From contig NC_065576.1 of the NCBI RefSeq assembly GCF_937616625.2, positions 33,630,628 through 33,694,627 of the forward strand: DNA of 64,000 bases. Direction: 5' to 3'. Below are positions 35,011 through 47,919 of this stretch, one piece after another; position 1 is the first letter of the stretch; each line of letters opens with the position of its first letter. The position numbers and the translations under genes were made by a program. The notes below the pieces were generated by a model, which was not told the DNA's origin, made no database searches, and was given only the letters and a program-made list of their open reading frames with translations. The stretch comes from Mercurialis annua (lineage: Eukaryota; Streptophyta; Magnoliopsida; Malpighiales; Euphorbiaceae).

Positions 35011-38000
35011 TGTCACGACCCAATTTCGTGGATCGTGACCGGCGCTAGGGTATGGGTATGGTCGTACCAAAACCCGTAGCAAGCCTTGCGGAAAAACAAT
35101 AAACAATATAAATAACTTAAATATCTGGAAAGTTTACAGCATGCCTTATATATAAAAATAAATAATCCGGAGTGAACATGCCAATAAATAATCAAGCAAA
35201 TCGATAATCCCAAAGTATAATAATCCAATGAAATAAATAACTAGTTCTACTGCGGTCTAAGAGTTCGAAAAATAGAAACTAGTTTAATAACATAAAAACC
35301 TCCGAGGAATCAAAAGAATCGGAGTGGACCAGCTTTCAAATCATAAACCTGGAAAATTTGGGAAAACAACGGGGTCAGATATACTGAGATGAGTTCGCAA
35401 TACTATTTACATTTATTAAGTTTAAAACCCTTAAATCAAAACATTTTTATACTAATATAATATGATTATGGAAAAACAGTATTGAAATGATCCCAGCGTA
35501 AGTATGACATAGCATACCGATAAACCCAAAGTGGACGGGAACAAATCCTCGTCAAATAAATATACCAGCGTGAGCAAGACTTTAGTCTGCCGTTTCCCAG
35601 AGTACTTACCGGTGCACACAGTCTCGATACAAGCCTATCGAGTAGCTCGTTTCAATCCAGTTCCATAATCCGTAAAAATAGTTCGCAAACATTTATAATA
35701 TTAAAATAAATTGCGGTACTTAATAAAGCGGTAAATAGCACTACAAACTCACTGCTTGCTTATCCACGTGATCTTGGCAAACAGCTAACCCTGCGTAGAC
35801 TCCGAAGCACGAACAGTCGACGGGTCTAAAATAATAAATAGGTTAAAATCCGTTGACCCCTAACTCTAAGATCACTAAACACCACGTAGGACTAGCACAA
35901 ATAATAATCCAGATAGAAACACAAAGAAACACAATTCTCAAATAAAATGTAATGCCGTAATTTATTCAAGACTATTGAGTTCGTACTTAAATTCAATCCG
36001 AAAATATTATTAAAATAATACTTAATTGATAAATAAAATCAATTCCTCAAATAGTGGGTTGCCGAGTTTCTTAAAACTACCAAGCTAATCCCACATTTCG
36101 GGCGACCCAAGTCTAACCCGACCCAACCATAAAACTAGAGTTATAAACCACAGTTTATAATTTAATATTTAATAAAATATTAATCGACATTAAAATAGAA
36201 CTCAATAGCTTGAAACCCAAGTAACTAATTATTACCGGCAAATATCTCAAATAACTAAATAACAAAATAAAGTAAAAATATGACCTTAATCTCAAAGGCA
36301 TTCTAAATCAAAATCTTAAATTATCGATTAATTAATAATTAATAATAATTATTAATTAATTTTTAAATATTCAAATATTATTTTTATGCCTAAAATAATA
36401 TAATCAATTTGACAAACTTTCAAGTTAAATAAAATCCCTAAAACTTATTTAGTATAGTCAATATATAATATTTAAGTATAAACTATTATAAAATTAATAT
36501 TTAATTTAAACTTAAAATATTAATGCCCGAAGTATATTTCAATTTATAAATAATAATATTATTTAAAACGTTAATTAATAAGTCAAAACCAATTTAGTAA
36601 TTTGAAATCAAAAATCAATATCAAATAGTTAAAAGATAAGTTTAGGAACCATTATATTTTAGTCACAAAAACTTGATGACCAAAACAAACCATTAACCAA
36701 AACAATTTCAAACTAACCAATTAAACACCAACACCTAATCACCTTTTTCAATTGTTCATTCAATTGATCCCAACACTTACAGAGAAACGATTTCTCATGA
36801 AATCAAACTCAAGAAACCAACTATTAAACTGTTACCTTATAAACTAGCAACACAATCAATTTCAAACAACTATATCATGATTTTCGAGATCAAAAGCAAG
36901 AAAAAAACCTTCAATGTCGACTTCAAAGAACAAAGGATATCACTGAACTTGGTTGTTCTGAGAATGACGAACCATAACATGAAAACAATGGATTATACTT
37001 CATGAAAGCTTAGACTAACAACCATTAAAGAGATTAAAACCCATAAAAGATATTACAATCAAGAACACCACAAATCACAATCCTTTTCACAAGGAATCAA
37101 TTCAGAAAATCAACCCAAGCATCGGCAGTAACATGTCAATGAAAACAGTTTACAACCTTTCAAAACGATAAACTTGCGGCAATTGAAACGGAATTGATTA
37201 TGTACCGTTTGACAAACGAAAGGTGTAGAAACGAAGATGCATGAGTCTACTTTCACGGGAAACAAACGGAATTGATTTCGACCTCCGAACGGCTGTCAAA
37301 CAAATTAAAATCCCAAGAGATCGATTTATAACTCAAAAACAGAATTTCTTAAAAACGGTAAAACGGCGGCGATTGATACGAGAAATATAACGTACCGATG
37401 AGTAAACTAAAAGTTGGGAATCGTAGATATACGAGTCTAGAACGTCTGAGATCAAACGGAATCAGTTTCTACCTAGAATCGAGAGAGAACGATCAAAAAT
37501 TCAGAGGTGTCGATAATAAGCAAAATCTGGAAAATTGAATAACAAAAGCTTACCGGAGCAGCAACTTTGGATGAGGATTTCAGCTTCGTTTTTCAGCGAA
37601 AGAACGAAAGGAAAGCGGCTAGGGTTAGAGGGAAGTGTGATGAAGGTTTTCTGTTTAGAAGTCGATCTAAAATAACGCAAGGAACTAGGTCGAAATTGAG
37701 TGCGAAGTGGGCTAGACGCGACATCCCCCGGCCCAGACATGTTCTCGAACGAGAACAGGCCTGGGAAAGGATTCTCGTTCGAAAATCCTTAGATTCTCGA
37801 ACGAGAATCCTTGTGTTTCTCAGGTCTTGATTTAGACCTGAGTCACAAGGCAGTGGTTCAACCATTTTGGTTGAACCACAAGCCAAAGAAAAAAATTTAT
37901 ATTTTAATCCGAACCAAAAATGAATCGAACCAAAAATGAATCGAACCACAAACTATTTACGAAACTAAAATACCCCTTAAAACACATCCGAAACCACGTC

Positions 38001-38042
38001 GGAAATTAACAAAATAAATCTAAAATTTTACGGGATATTACA
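35011..38042 (-). repeat. Left (3') LTR of element G (3032 bp)
   Basis: It runs from TGTCACGACCC to CGGGATATTACA. It contains an extra tandem copy of about 15 bp (ATGAATCGAACCAAAA type, near 37920-37950) that is single in the right LTR. Confidence 0.95.
37741..37810 (-). promoter_or_regulatory. TTCTCGAACGAGAA palindromes in U3 of element G
   Basis: GTTCTCGAACGAGAAC (37741-37756), a related half-conserved copy near 37771-37785 and GATTCTCGAACGAGAATC (37792-37809). Each full copy contains TTCnnGAA, the two-unit core of a heat-shock element. The cluster is repeated in the right LTR at 46124-46193. Confidence 0.5.
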
Positions 38043-38054
38043 TTCTTCCCAACT
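38043..38054 (-). other. Polypurine tract of element G
   Basis: TTCTTCCCAACT on the plus strand (AGTTGGGAAGAA in the element) directly abuts the 3' LTR. Confidence 0.85.
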
Positions 38055-38160
38055 AATTAAAAATTCGTCCTCGAATTTAACACAATAATCACATAGCACA
38101 AAATCAACCCAAAATACCAAAAGATTCATAAAAATCAGATAACAATCGAAATTTTGTACC

Positions 38161-41100
38161 TCAAGGAAATAGAAAAGGATAGCGATTCCTCATATCCAAC
38201 TCGGTCTCCCACGTGCACTCCTCAACAGAATGGTTCCGCCATAAAACCTTGACCATCGGAATCTCCTTGTTCCGTAACTTACGAACCTGCGTATCAACAA
38301 TCTCAACAGGCTGCTCCTCGTAAGATAACTCATGGTCAATCTCAACACTCTGCGGTACTATCACGTGAGAAGGATCAGAAATACACTTCCTCAACATGGA
38401 AATGTGAAACACTGGGTGAACCAACGACATATCTGGTGGCAACGCTAACTTGTACGCCACTGCTCCAATACGCTCAATGATCTCATACGGACCAACATAC
38501 CTCGGTGCTAACTTCCCCTTCACACCAAAACGCACAACGCCCTTCATAGGCGAAACCCGAAGAAACACGAAATCTCCAACCCGAAACTCCATGTCTTTTC
38601 TCTTCGGATCAGCATAACTCTTATGCCGACTAAACGCTGTCTGCAATCTCCGCTTGATCAACGGTACCTTCTCTGAGGTAATCTGAATAATCTCTGCTCC
38701 CGAGAGCTTGCGCTCGCCAACCTCCTCCCAACAGATAGGAGATCGACACTTGCGCCCGTACAAGGCCTCATAAGGTGCCATCTCGATACTAGCGTGGTAA
38801 CTGTTGTTGTAGGAAAACTCAATCAAAGGCAAATGAGTATCCCAGCTACCCTGAAAATCCAGAACACACATCCTGAGCATGTCCTCCAAGGTCTGAATAG
38901 TCCTCTCAGACTGACCGTCAGTCTGAGGATGAAAAGCAGTACTGAAATCCAATCTCGTACCTAAAGATTCCTGCATCGCTTTCCAAAATCGAGAGGTGAA
39001 AACTGAACCTCTGTCCGAAACTATCGACACTGGTACACCATGTAGACTCACAATCCGATCGATGTACAACTGTGCCAACTTCGAAGCCTGGTAAGTAACC
39101 TTGATCGGTAAGAAGTGAGCTGACTTGGTCAAACGGTCAACTATCACCCAAATCGAATCATACCCCAGTCGGGTACGTGGCAAACCAACCACAAAATCCA
39201 TAGCGATTCGCTCCCATTTCTATTCTGGAATAGGTAGCGGTTGCAGATATCCAAACGGTCTCTGATGCTCTAACTTTACCTGCTGGCAAGTCAAACACTT
39301 AGACACAAACTCTGCAACATCCTTTTTCATTCCGCTCCACCAGTACGTACCCTTGAGATCATGGTACATCTTGGTAGAACCCGGATGAACACTGTAAGAT
39401 GACTTGTGCGCTTCTTCCAGAATCTGGTCTCTCAAACCATCCGAATCTGGAACACACAGTCGAGAACCGTACCTGAGAACTCCATCCGCCAGAACAAACT
39501 CAGAATTCCCATCCAGATGGATCTCATCCATAATCCGTTTCAATTGTGAATCATCAGCTTGTGAAGCTTTGATCCTATCAATCAAAATCGGTTGCACTTG
39601 CAACTGTGCCAACAAACAGCCATTCTGTGAAACCTGAAACCTGTAACCCGAAGCTAACAAACCATGCCACTCGCGAATCATGGGTCTCCGCCCAACCTCA
39701 GAAATATGGGCCAAACTGCCCGAAGACTTGTGACTCAACGCATCAGCTACCACATTAGCCTTGCCCGGATGGTACTGAATAGAACAATCGTAGTCTTTCA
39801 GTAACTCCAACCATCTTCGCTGCCTCAGATTCAACTCACGCTGATCAAAGATGTACTTCAGACTCTTATGATCAGTAAAGATCTCGCAAGTCGCACCGTA
39901 CAAGTAGTGCCTCCAGATCTTGAGAGCAAAGACCACAGCTGCTAACTCCAGATCATGAGTAGGATAATTCACCTCATGCTTCTTCAGCTGGCGAGAAGCA
40001 TAGGCAATCACCTTACCATGTTGCATAAGAACGCAACCCAAACCGATACGGGAAGCATCACAATAGACAGTGAACCCCTCAATGCCAGATGGCAAAGCTA
40101 ACACAGGAGCTGTAGTCAGAATCTCTTTGAGCTTCTCAAAGCTCGCCTCGCACTTGTCAGTCCACTCAAACTTAACACCTTTCTGTGTCAGTTTAGTCAT
40201 CGGTGCAGATATTCTGGAGAAATCCTGCACGAACCGACGATAATAGCCAGCTAACCCTAGAAAACTTCTGATCTCGGTAACTGACCTCGGCCTCTGCCAA
40301 TCCATAACCGCCTCAATCTTCGTCGGATCAACCTTGATCCCATCCTTTGACACCACGTGTCCTAAGAAGGTAACTTGATCCAGCCAAAATTCGCACTTCG
40401 AGAACTTAGCATACAGCTGATGCAGTATCGTTCTCAAGTGGAAAGCATGCTCCTCCTCACTCCGAGAGTAAATCAGTATGTCATCAATAAACACAATGAC
40501 GAACTGATCCAGAAACGTCTTGAATACCCGGTTCATCATATCCATAAACGCTGCTGGTGCGTTAGTCAATCCAAAGGACATGACCAGAAACTCGAAATGC
40601 CCATACCGCGTTCTGAAAGCAGTCTTAGGCACATCGACGTCTCGAATCCGAAGTTGATGATACCCGGATCTCAAATCGACCTTTGAAAAGCACTTAGCAC
40701 CCTCCAACTGGTCGAACAAATCATCAATACGAGGGAGAGGATACCGGTTCTTGATAGTAACCTTGTTCAGCTGTCTGTAGTCAATACACAGCCAAAATGA
40801 CCCATCCTTCTTCTTGACAAACAACACCGGAGCACCCCACGGAGAAGTACTCGGTCTGATAAAACCACTATCAAGCAATTCTTATAACTGTTCCTTCAAC
40901 TCTTTCAGCTCCGCAAGAGCCATCCGATACGGCGGTATCGAAATAGGAGCTGTTCCAGGAGCAACATCAATACAGAACTCGATGTCACGATCGGATGGTA
41001 ATCCAGGCAACTCCTCCGGAAACACATCAGTGAACTCATTCACTATCGGAACACTATGCACATCACCACTGTCACCCTGTAAGTCACGAACAACTGCTAA

Positions 41101-43035
41101 AAAGGCCTGGCAACCCTTGCCCATCATACGCTTGGCCTTGATCGCCGAAATTAGATTCTTAGGCGCTTCTGTCTTTTCCCCTTGGAAGGAAAAAGGCATA
41201 TCACCCGGAATCCCAAACAATACCGACTTCCCTCGACAGTCGATAGATGCAAAATGGCGTGAGAGCCAATCCATCCCCAAGATGACATCAAAAGTCAATA
41301 CATCAAGCATAATCAAGTCAGCACTAAGCTCTCTACCATGTATAACCACAGAACAAGAAGGATAGACCACATCCACCACAACACAGTCAGACAAAGGCGT
41401 AGATACAGATAAAGGCTCTAACAACCTAGATGGTGTCACACCCAATTTAGCAGCAAAACTCGATGAAACAAAAGAGTGTGTAGCACCCGCATCAAATAAA
41501 ACCAAGGCATCTACAAATGAAGTGGGAATAGTACCTTGCACCACGGCGTTTGATGCACGAGCATCCTGAGGAGTCAGAGCAAATACTCTGGCCTGACCCT
41601 GTCCCTGCTGCGGTGCCTGAGAAGAACTGTAACTACCCGAGCCTCTACCACCGTTCCCACGGCCACCAAAACCACGCCCTCCTGAACCACGGCCCCGCTG
41701 GCCACCAAACGAAGCGGCAGGTTGAGAATACCCTGCCGAAGGAGTGAAAACGGGCCTCTGCTGCTGAAAGAACGGCTGAGCAACACTAGCCGATGACATC
41801 TGCTGCCCAGACGACGGACACTCCGTAGCAAAGTGACCCTGCTGGCCACAAGCATAGCAGCTACCTGGTGCAACTATGCACTGTCCCGAATGTCTGCGCC
41901 TGCAGTTCTGACAAAACGGAACGCTAGAAGTACCACTGTAACCGCGACCAGATCCACGGCTATTCCCACTGTAACCCGAACTGTGAGAATACGGCTGATA
42001 CCCTTTTCGAACACCTCCTTTCTGACTCTTGTACTGGGAAGGCTTGTGGTGATAGTTGCTACTACCACCCTGCTGCCCACCACTCGCCTTCTTCGTCTCA
42101 GTCATTTTCCCTAAGTGCAGCAAATTTGCCTCCATCCGACGGGCACTGTCCACTACAGCAGAAAATTCTTTGGTCGTCTCAGTCAGAAGACTAATAAAGT
42201 CAGCACCCAGACCCTTCACGTATCTATCGTTCACCCTCTGTTGTTCAGTCTGCAGATCTGGGGCAAAGCGACTAAGTCTCACGAACTCAGTAGTGTACTC
42301 GTGTGCCGATCTGTCATCTCTCTTCAGAACCAGCAGTCTGTCTCTGAAACCCTCTGTCACTGAAAACGGCAAGAAGAAAGCTCTGAATCTCGCCACAAAC
42401 TGAGCCCAGGAGATGGTAGCCATGTCAGCATGAACAGAGCTTCGAAACCAGTCCCCAGCTGAACCCTTCATTGACATCTCTACCAGAACGACGGTCTGAC
42501 GCTCTGTAGCCTGTAGTCGCCGAGCATTCTGCTCAACCTCCTCGAGAAAATCCAGCGCGTCTCCGGAACCGTCAAACTCCGTTGGCTTCAGCCTCATGTA
42601 AGCCAATACCAGCTCCCTGTCAGTGGTTCCAACACCACCAACCGCAACACCACCAGCCTGTGGTGCCTGTTGCTGCACGATCTGTCCCAGCATAGCATAC
42701 TGGTTCTGCATGGCGATCTGTCCCGCCTGCAGTTGCACTTGATTATTCTGGAGTGCAGTGATCCCAGCCAGAAACATCGTGAAGTCAAATGGATCGATAG
42801 GAGCTTGTGGTACACCTGGTGCCTGGACGCCTGCACCACCACGTCCCCTACCTCTACCTCCAGCAGCCTGACCTCTGCCACCCCGACCCCTGCCAGCTCG
42901 GCCTCTACCAGCCGGAACTCAACCTGCACGTCCCCTGCCAACTTGAACCTCTGGTTCATGTTGGTCGACCTCAATCGACATAGCGTCATCAGCTTCAGCC
43001 TCAGCCTGAGCTGTAGCACGCCTACGAGTATTCAT
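38161..43035 (-). pseudogene. Gag-pol polyprotein of element G, three nonsense substitutions
   Basis: This is one continuous frame of 1625 codons from ATG at 43035 to TGA at 38161. Stops interrupt it at 42921-42919 (TGA), 40884-40882 (TAA) and 39222-39220 (TAG); the frame is unchanged across each. Order: Arg/Gly-rich gag N-terminus, gag core (about 42640-42150), CCHC zinc knuckle CYACGQQGHFATEC (41859-41818), aspartic protease with DAGAT near 41480-41494, reverse transcriptase with FIDD (40491-40480), RNase H (TVYCDAS near 40060; DHKSLKYIF near 39860), integrase zinc finger (H-H-C-C, about 39420-39270), catalytic core (MDFVVGLP to [12 protein letters not shown]), GPYE motif and C-terminal chromodomain. 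This is the normal Tekay order and length. Each stop is one transition from the expected codon (CGA, CAA, TGG). Confidence 0.95.
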
Positions 43036-43375
43036 TCCTAAGAATGAAACAAACAATTCTCAAATAATGCCCACTTGGCAACACCCAGAGTATAATTAAA
43101 CAGCTCAAAAATTAACAATTTATCCAGAGTAATAACACAAACATTCCAGAGTAAAGCAAAAAAAATTTCGCAAAGTAAAACATTAGTAACACATAAGACC
43201 GACTCAAACATCCCTAAAGGTGAAGGTAGAAGTTTTAAAAACAAAAGATGACGTTTCAAAAGACAAAACTTGAATCCTAATTCCGCAGTAGATCCTATGA
43301 CACAACTATAACACTTAACATGCCTTAAAGCGATAAACACGTAACATGCAAAAATTTGGCCTTAGTTCGAAACTA

Positions 43376-43393
43376 AAGCTCTGATACCAACTT
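43376..43393 (-). other. Primer-binding site of element G
   Basis: The plus strand reads GCTCTGATACCAACTT just before the LTR. Reversed, this is TGGTATCAGAGC, complementary to the 3' end of initiator tRNA-Met, 5-6 bases from the 5' LTR. It shows intact minus-strand priming machinery. Confidence 0.88.
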
Positions 43394-46300
43394 TGTCACG
43401 ACCCAATTTCGTGGATCGTGACCGGCGCTAGGGTATGGGTATGGTCGTACCAAAACCCGTAGCAAGTCTTGCGGAAAAACAATAAACAATATAAATAACT
43501 TAAATATCTGGAAAGTTTAACAGCATGCCTTATATATAAAAATAAATAATCCGGAGTGAACATGCCAATAAATAATCGAGCAAATCGATAATCCCAAAGT
43601 ATAATAATCCAATGAAATAAATAACTAGTTCTACTGCGGTCTAAGAGTTCGAAAAATAGAAACTAGTTTAATAACATAAAAACCTCCGAGGAATCAAAAG
43701 AATCGGAGTGGACCAGCTTTCAAATCATAAACCTGGAAAATTTGGGAAAACAACGGGGTCAGATATACTGAGATGAGTTTGCAATATTATTTACATTTAT
43801 TAAGTTTAAAACCCTTAAATCAAAACATTTTTATACTAATATAATATGATTATGGAAAAACAGTATTGAAATGATCCCAGCGTAAGTATGACATAGCATA
43901 CCGATAAACCCAGAGTGGACGGGAACAAATCCTCGTCAAATAAATATACTAGCGTGAGCAAGACTTTAGTCTGCCGTTTCCCAGAGTACTTACCGGTGCA
44001 CACAGTCTCGATACAAGCCTATCGAGTAGCTCGTTTCAATCCAGTTCCATAATCCGTAAAAACAGTTCGCAAACATTTATAATATTAAAATAAATTGCGG
44101 TACTTAATAAAGCGGTAAATAGCACTACAAACTCACTGCTTGCTTATCCACGTGATCTTGGAAAACAGCTAACCCTGCGTAGACTCCGAAGCACGAACAG
44201 TCGACGGGTCTAAAATAATAAATAGGTTAAAATCCGTTGACCCCTAACTCTAAGATCACTAAACACCACGTAGGACTAGCACAAATAATAATCCAGATAG
44301 AAACACAAAGAAACACAATTCTCAAATAAAATGTAATGCCGTAATTTATTCAAGACTATTGAGTTCGTACTTAAATTCAATCCGAAAATATTATTAAAAT
44401 AATATTTAATTGATAAATAAAATCAATTCCTCAAATAGTGGGTTGCCGAGTTTCTTAAAACTACCAAGCTAATCCCACATGTCGGGCGACCCAAGTCTAA
44501 CCCGACTCAACCATAAAACCAGAGTTATAAACCACAGTTTATAATTTAATATTTAATAAAATATTAATCGACATTAAAATAGAACTCAATAGCTTGAAAC
44601 CCAAGTAACTAATTATTACCGGCAAATATCTCAAATAACTGAATAACAAAATAAAGTAAAAATATGACCTTAATCTCAAAGGCATTCTAAATCAAAATCT
44701 TAAATTATCGATTAATTAATAATTAATAATAATTATTAATTAATTTTTAAATATTCAAATATTATTTTTATGCCTAAAATAATATAATCAATTTGACAAA
44801 CTTTCAAGTTAAATAAAATCCCTAAAACTTATTTAGTATAGTCAATATATAATATTTAAGTATAAACCATTATAAAATTAATATTTAATTTAAACTTAAA
44901 ATATTAATGCCCGAAGTATATTTCAATTTATAAATAATAATATTATTTAAAACGTTAATTAATAAGTCAAAACCAATTTCGTAATTTGAAATCAAAAATC
45001 AATATCAAATAGTTAAAAGATAAGTTTAGGAACCATTATATTTTAGTCACAAAAACTTGATGACCAAAACAAACCATTAACCAAAACAATTTCAAACTAA
45101 CCAATTAAACACCAACACCTAATCACCTTTTTCAATTGTTCATTCAATTGATCCCAACACTTACAGAGAAACGATTTCTCATGAAATCAAACTCAAGAAA
45201 CCAACTATTAAACTGTTACCTCATAAACTAGCAACACAATCAATTTCAAACAACTATATCATGATTTTCGAGATCAAAAGCAAGAACAAAACTTTCAATG
45301 TCGACTTTAAAGAACAAAGGATATCACTGAACTTGGTTGTTCTGAGAATGACGAACCATAACATGAAAACGATGGATTATACTTCATGAAAGCTTAGACT
45401 AACAACCATTAAAGAGATTAAAACCCATAAAAGATATTACAATCAAGAACACCACAAATCACAATCCTTTTCACAAGGAATCAATTCAGAAAATCAACCC
45501 AAGCATCGGCAGTAACATGTCAATGAAAACAGTTTACAACCTTTCAAAACGATAAACTTGCGGCGATTGAAACGGAATTGATTACGTACCGTTTGACAAA
45601 CGAAAGGTGTAGAAACGAAGATGTGTGAGTCTACTTTCACGGGAAACAAACGGAATTGATTTCGACCTCCGAACGGCTGTCAAACAAATTAAAATCCCAA
45701 GAGATCGATTTATAACTCAAAAACAGAATTTCTTAAAAACGGTAAAACGGCGGCGATTGATACGAGAAATATAACGTACCGATGAGTAAACTAAAAGTTG
45801 GGAATCGTAGATATACGAGTCTAGAACGTCTGAGATCAAACGGAATCAGTTTCTACCTAGAATCGAGAGAGAACGATCAAAAATTCAGAGGTGTCGATAA
45901 TAAGCAAAATCTGGAAAATTGAATAACAAAAGCTTACCGGGCAGCAACTTTGGATGAGGATTTCAGCTTCGTTTTTCAGCGAAAGAACGAAAGGAAAGCG
46001 GCTAGGGTTAGAGGGAAGTGTGATGAAGGTTTTCTGTTTAGAAGTCGATCTAAAATAACGCAAGGAACTAGGTCGAAATTTAGTGCGAAGTGGGCTAGAC
46101 GCGACATCCCCCGGCCCAGACATGTTCTCGAACGAGAACAGGCCTGGGAAAGGATTCTCGTTCGAAAATCCTTGGATTCTCGAACGAGAATCCTTGTGTT
46201 TCTCAGGTCTTGATTTAGACCTGAGTCACAAGGCAGTGGTTCAACCATTTTGGTTGAACCACAAGCCAAAGAAAAAAATTTATATTTTAATCCGAACCAA

Positions 46301-46409
46301 AAATGAATCGAACCACAAACTATTTACGAAACTAAAATACCCCTTAAAACACATCCGAAACCACGTCGGAAATTAACAAAATAAATCTAAAATTTTACGG
46401 GATATTACA
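43394..46409 (-). repeat. Right (5') LTR of element G (3016 bp)
   Basis: It runs from TGTCACGACCC (43394) to CGGGATATTACA (46409), followed by TAATC. It includes the terminal stem-loop at 43395-43422 and the palindrome cluster at 46124-46193. An 87-codon open frame (45950-46213, plus strand) recurs in the left LTR (37567-37830) only because the LTRs are duplicates. Confidence 0.95.
46124..46193 (-). promoter_or_regulatory. TTCTCGAACGAGAA palindromes in the 5' LTR of G
   Basis: The same cluster as at 37741-37810, here in the LTR that would drive transcription, about 220-285 bp from the LTR start. Two copies contain TTCnnGAA. Confidence 0.5.
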
Positions 46410-47202
46410 TAATCAAAGTTCTAGCTCAATTAATCATCACCACAATCTCTTAACATCCTTACTAACAAGTTTTGAATATTAATAATTCAAATTATCAACA
46501 AAGCTCATAAACCCTATAACTTATAATCAAAATCTCTTTCAATTCAACCATTAAAACTTGTAATTGATAAGTTTAAGACAATTACCTTTGTCTTGTGAAG
46601 GATTTTCCTCCAAAAATAGGAGTTATGGTGAGCAATTCCTATGGTGATGGTTGTGATGGTGTATTCGGCCAAGTGAGGGAGAGAAGAGAGGTTTTTTTTT
46701 TTCTTTTGATACCATCAACTAAGAAAATGAGATAAGAAATAGACTCCTTTCTTAGGAAGTTGTCTATTTGGAAAAAGGTCCTTTTTAGCAACTACTTCTT
46801 TATGAAGTTTGTGGCTAAAAGTCCACTTTACCTCAAAGTGGCTAAAAGGTCATTTTAACTCAAAACATTTTAGTTTCACTTAAACTCAAATTTCCAAATA
46901 ACCGTCGTGCTATATTTCCAAATTATTTTAGATATCCTTTTCCGACTAATTCTTAATAAAATTTCACGAATATTGGCGTGAAAATTATTAGCTTAGGACA
47001 TATTTTATTTTATTCTTTGTCCCGCTTATAATTGCTCTGTTGAATAATATATACTTCAAATTATTATTCTATTACTTAATTGCTATTCTCATCTCAATTA
47101 TACTTCTTAAGTCGAGATCTATTCCCGACCTACTAGACATAGATCCCATAATTTAGGGCTCGTGACACGATCTGATTGTTGTAGGATTTTAGGGTTCTTA
47201 CT

Positions 47203-47527
47203 AATTTTTAAAATAATTAGACTAATATTTTGTCATTAAGGTAAATATTTAATAGTAATAATTATTTTTACTAAATCAGGATATCGCAAATCATTTCAGT
47301 CTATAAATATATTGATCATTCAAAAGATTTACATTAATACTCATAAATTTAAATATTCTACATTAATTTTCATAAATTCAAAATATTTCCATTCTTGCTC
47401 ATAAAACTATAATCACACTATATAAATAACACACACACATCTCCTTTTGTTATAACAAAATTACAGATAAATATATTATTCATTATACAATTAATTTCTT
47501 TATATTAAAGATTAAATATCATCAATT
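47203..47527. other. AT-rich host DNA upstream of the defensin-like relic
   Basis: It directly follows the target duplication of F. It is AT-rich with TATAAAT-like words (for example near 47421) that could have been the promoter of the small gene that follows. Confidence 0.4.
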
Positions 47528-47871
47528 ATGGCTTCATTTGCTCATATTTCTCTAGTGTTTCTCATTTTTTTTCAGGTATATTTTTTTATATTAATTCATT
47601 TTAATTTTACTATACATAAAATTTGAAATTAAATAAAAAAACTTTAAATATTAATAAATAGATAAATAATGTTTTTGGTTATTTATCTTGCAGCTGCATC
47701 AATAGTTCCTCAAGTTTAGGCTCAACAATGCCCTCACGAGTTATATCCAACAGGATGTGTTATTTAACAATGTTGGAGCAACTGGGATAACTGGGTTAAA
47801 GGAGCAAGAGGGTTTTGCAAAGGAAACAGACCAGGACAACTAGCCCATTTGCTTGTCAATGCTCTTGCTAA
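47528..47871 (+). pseudogene. Defensin-like (cysteine-rich secreted peptide) pseudogene
   Basis: Exon 1 (47528-47575) starts with ATG and encodes a signal-peptide-like MASFAHISLVFLIFFQ. It ends at CAG/GT. An AT-rich intron of about 118 bp ends TTATCTTGCAG at 47693. Exon 2 contains, in one frame, CPHELYPTG, C, QCWSN and GFC; in another it ends FACQCSC and TAA (47869-47871). Signal exon, phase-0-sized first exon, small intron and Cys spacing with a final C-x-C-x-C fit plant LCR/defensin-like peptides. Two in-frame stops (GTT TAG; ATT TAA), one frameshift, and Trp where a Cys is expected show that it is dead. The family assignment is by pattern only. Confidence 0.55.
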
Positions 47872-47919
47872 AAAAAACCAATAGGGTTGTGTTGTTTTTA
47901 CAGTTATTCAGATAATAAA

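Larger units (their letters stand above)
35011..46409 (-). mobile_element. Element G: complete, young Tekay-type chromovirus (11,399 bp)
   Basis: Both LTRs (35011-38042 and 43394-46409), PBS, a gag-pol frame, PPT and a perfect target duplication TAATC (35006-35010 and 46410-46414) are present. The LTRs are almost identical: by eye about 25-30 single-base differences plus one short indel near 37920, roughly 1 percent. The gag-pol frame has no frameshift and only three in-frame stops. It is the best-preserved element here and the most likely relative of a helper for the non-autonomous copies. Confidence 0.96.
26174..47202 (-). mobile_element. Element F: LARD-type LTR retrotransposon (interrupted by element G)
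   Basis: LTRs lie at 26174-28887 and at 33119-35010 plus 46415-47202. The flanks AATTT (26169-26173 and 47203-47207) form a perfect 5-bp target duplication, once single-base decay of the LTR tips is accepted (TG to TT on the left, final A to T on the right). The internal domain (28888-33118, about 4.2 kb) has no gag or pol frame on either strand. Length without G is about 9.6 kb. Lack of coding plus a resolvable PBS/PPT fits a large retrotransposon derivative moved in trans. Confidence 0.85.
33119..47202 (-). repeat. Right (5') LTR of element F, split by element G
   Basis: It begins TGTCATGACTCG at 33119, breaks at 35010 (duplication TAATC at 35006-35010), resumes after 46414 and ends at 47202. 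The joined pieces total about 2.68 kb and align with the left LTR throughout. Confidence 0.88.

Noticed and set aside
40814..41365. 183-codon plus-strand ORF
   Set aside because: Antisense shadow of the protease/RT part of the G polyprotein, which shows clear domains on the minus strand.
37567..46213. 87-codon basic ORF at 37567-37830 repeated at 45950-46213
   Set aside because: The two copies exist because they lie in the two LTRs of G. The frame runs through the palindrome cluster in the antisense direction, so it is not evidence of a gene.
47528..47871. Intact defensin-like gene
   Set aside because: Joining exon 1 to exon 2 in phase gives a stop after three codons. The Cys-containing frames contain TAG and TAA, and the last Cys residues are in another frame.
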